Of a stretch of 6,080 nt of DNA, positions 5,436 to 6,080 are shown in pieces. Position 1 is the first letter of the stretch. Each line of letters opens with the position of its first letter. This DNA is from Gallionella sp. UBA4737 (GTDB lineage: Bacteria > Pseudomonadota > Gammaproteobacteria > Burkholderiales > Gallionellaceae), in contig DHIV01000050.1 in NCBI GenBank assembly GCA_002403995.1, positions 1-6,080 of the forward strand, read 5' to 3'. The notes beneath the pieces were generated by a model. That model saw only the letters and a list, made by a program, of their open reading frames with translations. It was not told where the DNA came from and did no database searches. Both the position numbers and the translations under genes were made by a program.

Positions 5436-6080
5436 TTACGGGGCAGGGACGTTAACAGTGCTGGGGGTTCCGTTCAAAGCAATCGTGCCGGCAGTGATCG
5501 CTCCGGCCAATATCCGGCCGTTGATCGTGGCGCCACCTGCAGAAGTGGCATCTCTGCCAGTCACGATGGTTCCATTGAAGGTCGTGCCCGAGCCGATAGT
5601 CATATCCGAAGTAGGGACCCAGAACACGTTCTTGGCCTGAGCACCGCCAGTTAGCGTAACATCGGCATTCGAAGTCATCGAGGAACCGATCTGGAACACC
5701 CAGACGGCATTCGCGTCACCCGCTGCGTCGAGAACGATATGTGCCCCGACCAGCATCGTGCTGCCAGAACAATAGACGCCCGGGGGAATACCTGTAGGAT
5801 AAACATACAACCCACCCAGATCCGCAGTACCCACGTCTGTTGCACATGTCAGACCCTTGGCGTAGTTATACGCGGCCAACAGGTCGTTTCTGGCCTGGTG
5901 TGATACTGTGTCATTGACGTGTACCGCACCGTTTATCACTGCTGGCGGGAATCCGGTTATTGAAGTGCCCGGCTCCAATGAAACATCCCCATTTATAACG
6001 GAGGCACTGGCGGCAGTGACTGCGGCGGTTGCCATGAGTCCGAAAGTGCTGGCTGAACCAAGATCTACTGCACCGAGTGC
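5436..6080 (-). CDS. DUF3494 / ice-binding-like secreted protein, 5'-truncated by the window
   Basis: The frame is open to the right window edge. Upstream of the ATG at 6035 it continues as ALGAVDLGSASTFGL, the usual opening of mature DUF3494 domains (VDLG...F), so that ATG is internal and the true start with its signal peptide lies outside. The visible 214 residues cover essentially the whole domain: SVINGDVSLEPGTSITGFPP, HQARNDLLAAYNYAKG (the characteristic inserted helix), LGGLYVYPTGIPPGVYCS, DANAVWVFQIGSS, GGAQAKNVFWV, TFNGTI and GATINGRILAGAITAGTI. The family folds as a right-handed beta-helix and includes ice-binding (antifreeze) proteins of cold-living microbes, though many members are untested. 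Two Cys, in LTCATD and GVYCSG, could pair. There is no PEP-CTERM or other anchor after the domain. It lies 45 bp before the OmpA-type gene with no terminator between, so they are probably co-transcribed. Confidence 0.92.
   Translation of the reverse strand, partial: ALGAVDLGSASTFGLMATAAVTAASASVINGDVSLEPGTSITGFPPAVINGAVHVNDTVSHQARNDLLAAYNYAKGLTCATDVGTADLGGLYVYPTGIPPGVYCSGSTMLVGAHIVLDAAGDANAVWVFQIGSSMTSNADVTLTGGAQAKNVFWVPTSDMTIGSGTTFNGTIVTGRDATSAGGATINGRILAGAITAGTIALNGTPSTVNVPAP

Noticed and set aside
5256..5654. + strand open frames antisense to the OmpA/DUF3494 junction
   Set aside because: They are antisense to two well-supported genes and show no domain similarity or ribosome site.
6033..6035. 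ATG at 6035 as the start of the DUF3494 gene
   Set aside because: The frame continues to the window edge with AVDLGSASTF, the normal beginning of this domain, and a secreted protein would need a signal peptide further upstream.

Overview
The window looks like a piece of chromosome from a Gram-negative, probably betaproteobacterial organism. The evidence is an outer-membrane OmpA-type porin, a lipobox lipoprotein, a LapA-domain membrane protein and PleD-like response regulators, with moderately high GC and good Shine-Dalgarno sites. The general style (multi-gene REC/GGDEF arrays, OmpA proteins of this type, small stress-type envelope operons) reminds me of Gallionellales/Nitrosomonadales, but that placement is inference. 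No rRNA, tRNA, insertion sequence, CRISPR array or phage gene is visible.

Right-facing part (1-2521, + strand): three consecutive response-regulator genes. The first is cut by the window start and shows only the end of its receiver domain plus a canonical GGDEF (diguanylate cyclase) domain. The second, overlapping it by 8 nt, is a complete REC-GGDEF protein with a degenerate SGDEY active-site motif and a two-residue deletion in the preceding strand. The third is REC-coiled coil-PAS with no output domain. The receiver domains of genes 2 and 3 align without gaps at a constant offset of 1010 bp and share long, almost identical tracts, so this is a tandemly duplicated array in which the output domains have diverged or been replaced.

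Convergence zone (2522-2765): no gene. It holds a strong GC-rich hairpin at 2640-2661 whose U-tract lies on the - strand side, so it most likely terminates the leftward genes, and a weaker inverted repeat at 2602-2627.

Left-facing part (2766-6080, - strand), read in the direction of transcription: a DUF3494/ice-binding-like secreted protein (5' end outside the window), a two-OmpA_C-domain outer membrane porin 45 bp behind it, a hairpin at 3876-3901, then a short operon of BON-domain lipoprotein, small coiled-coil stress-type protein and LapA-domain inner-membrane protein. All five act at or beyond the envelope: an extracellular beta-helical protein, an outer-membrane barrel with two peptidoglycan-binding modules, a periplasmic lipoprotein, a small soluble helical protein and a two-helix membrane protein.

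The most noteworthy points are the probably catalytically altered second GGDEF protein next to a canonical paralogue, the output-less REC-PAS gene, and the ice-binding-like gene coupled to a double-anchored OmpA protein. Individual families are recognisable; what may be new is their combination.
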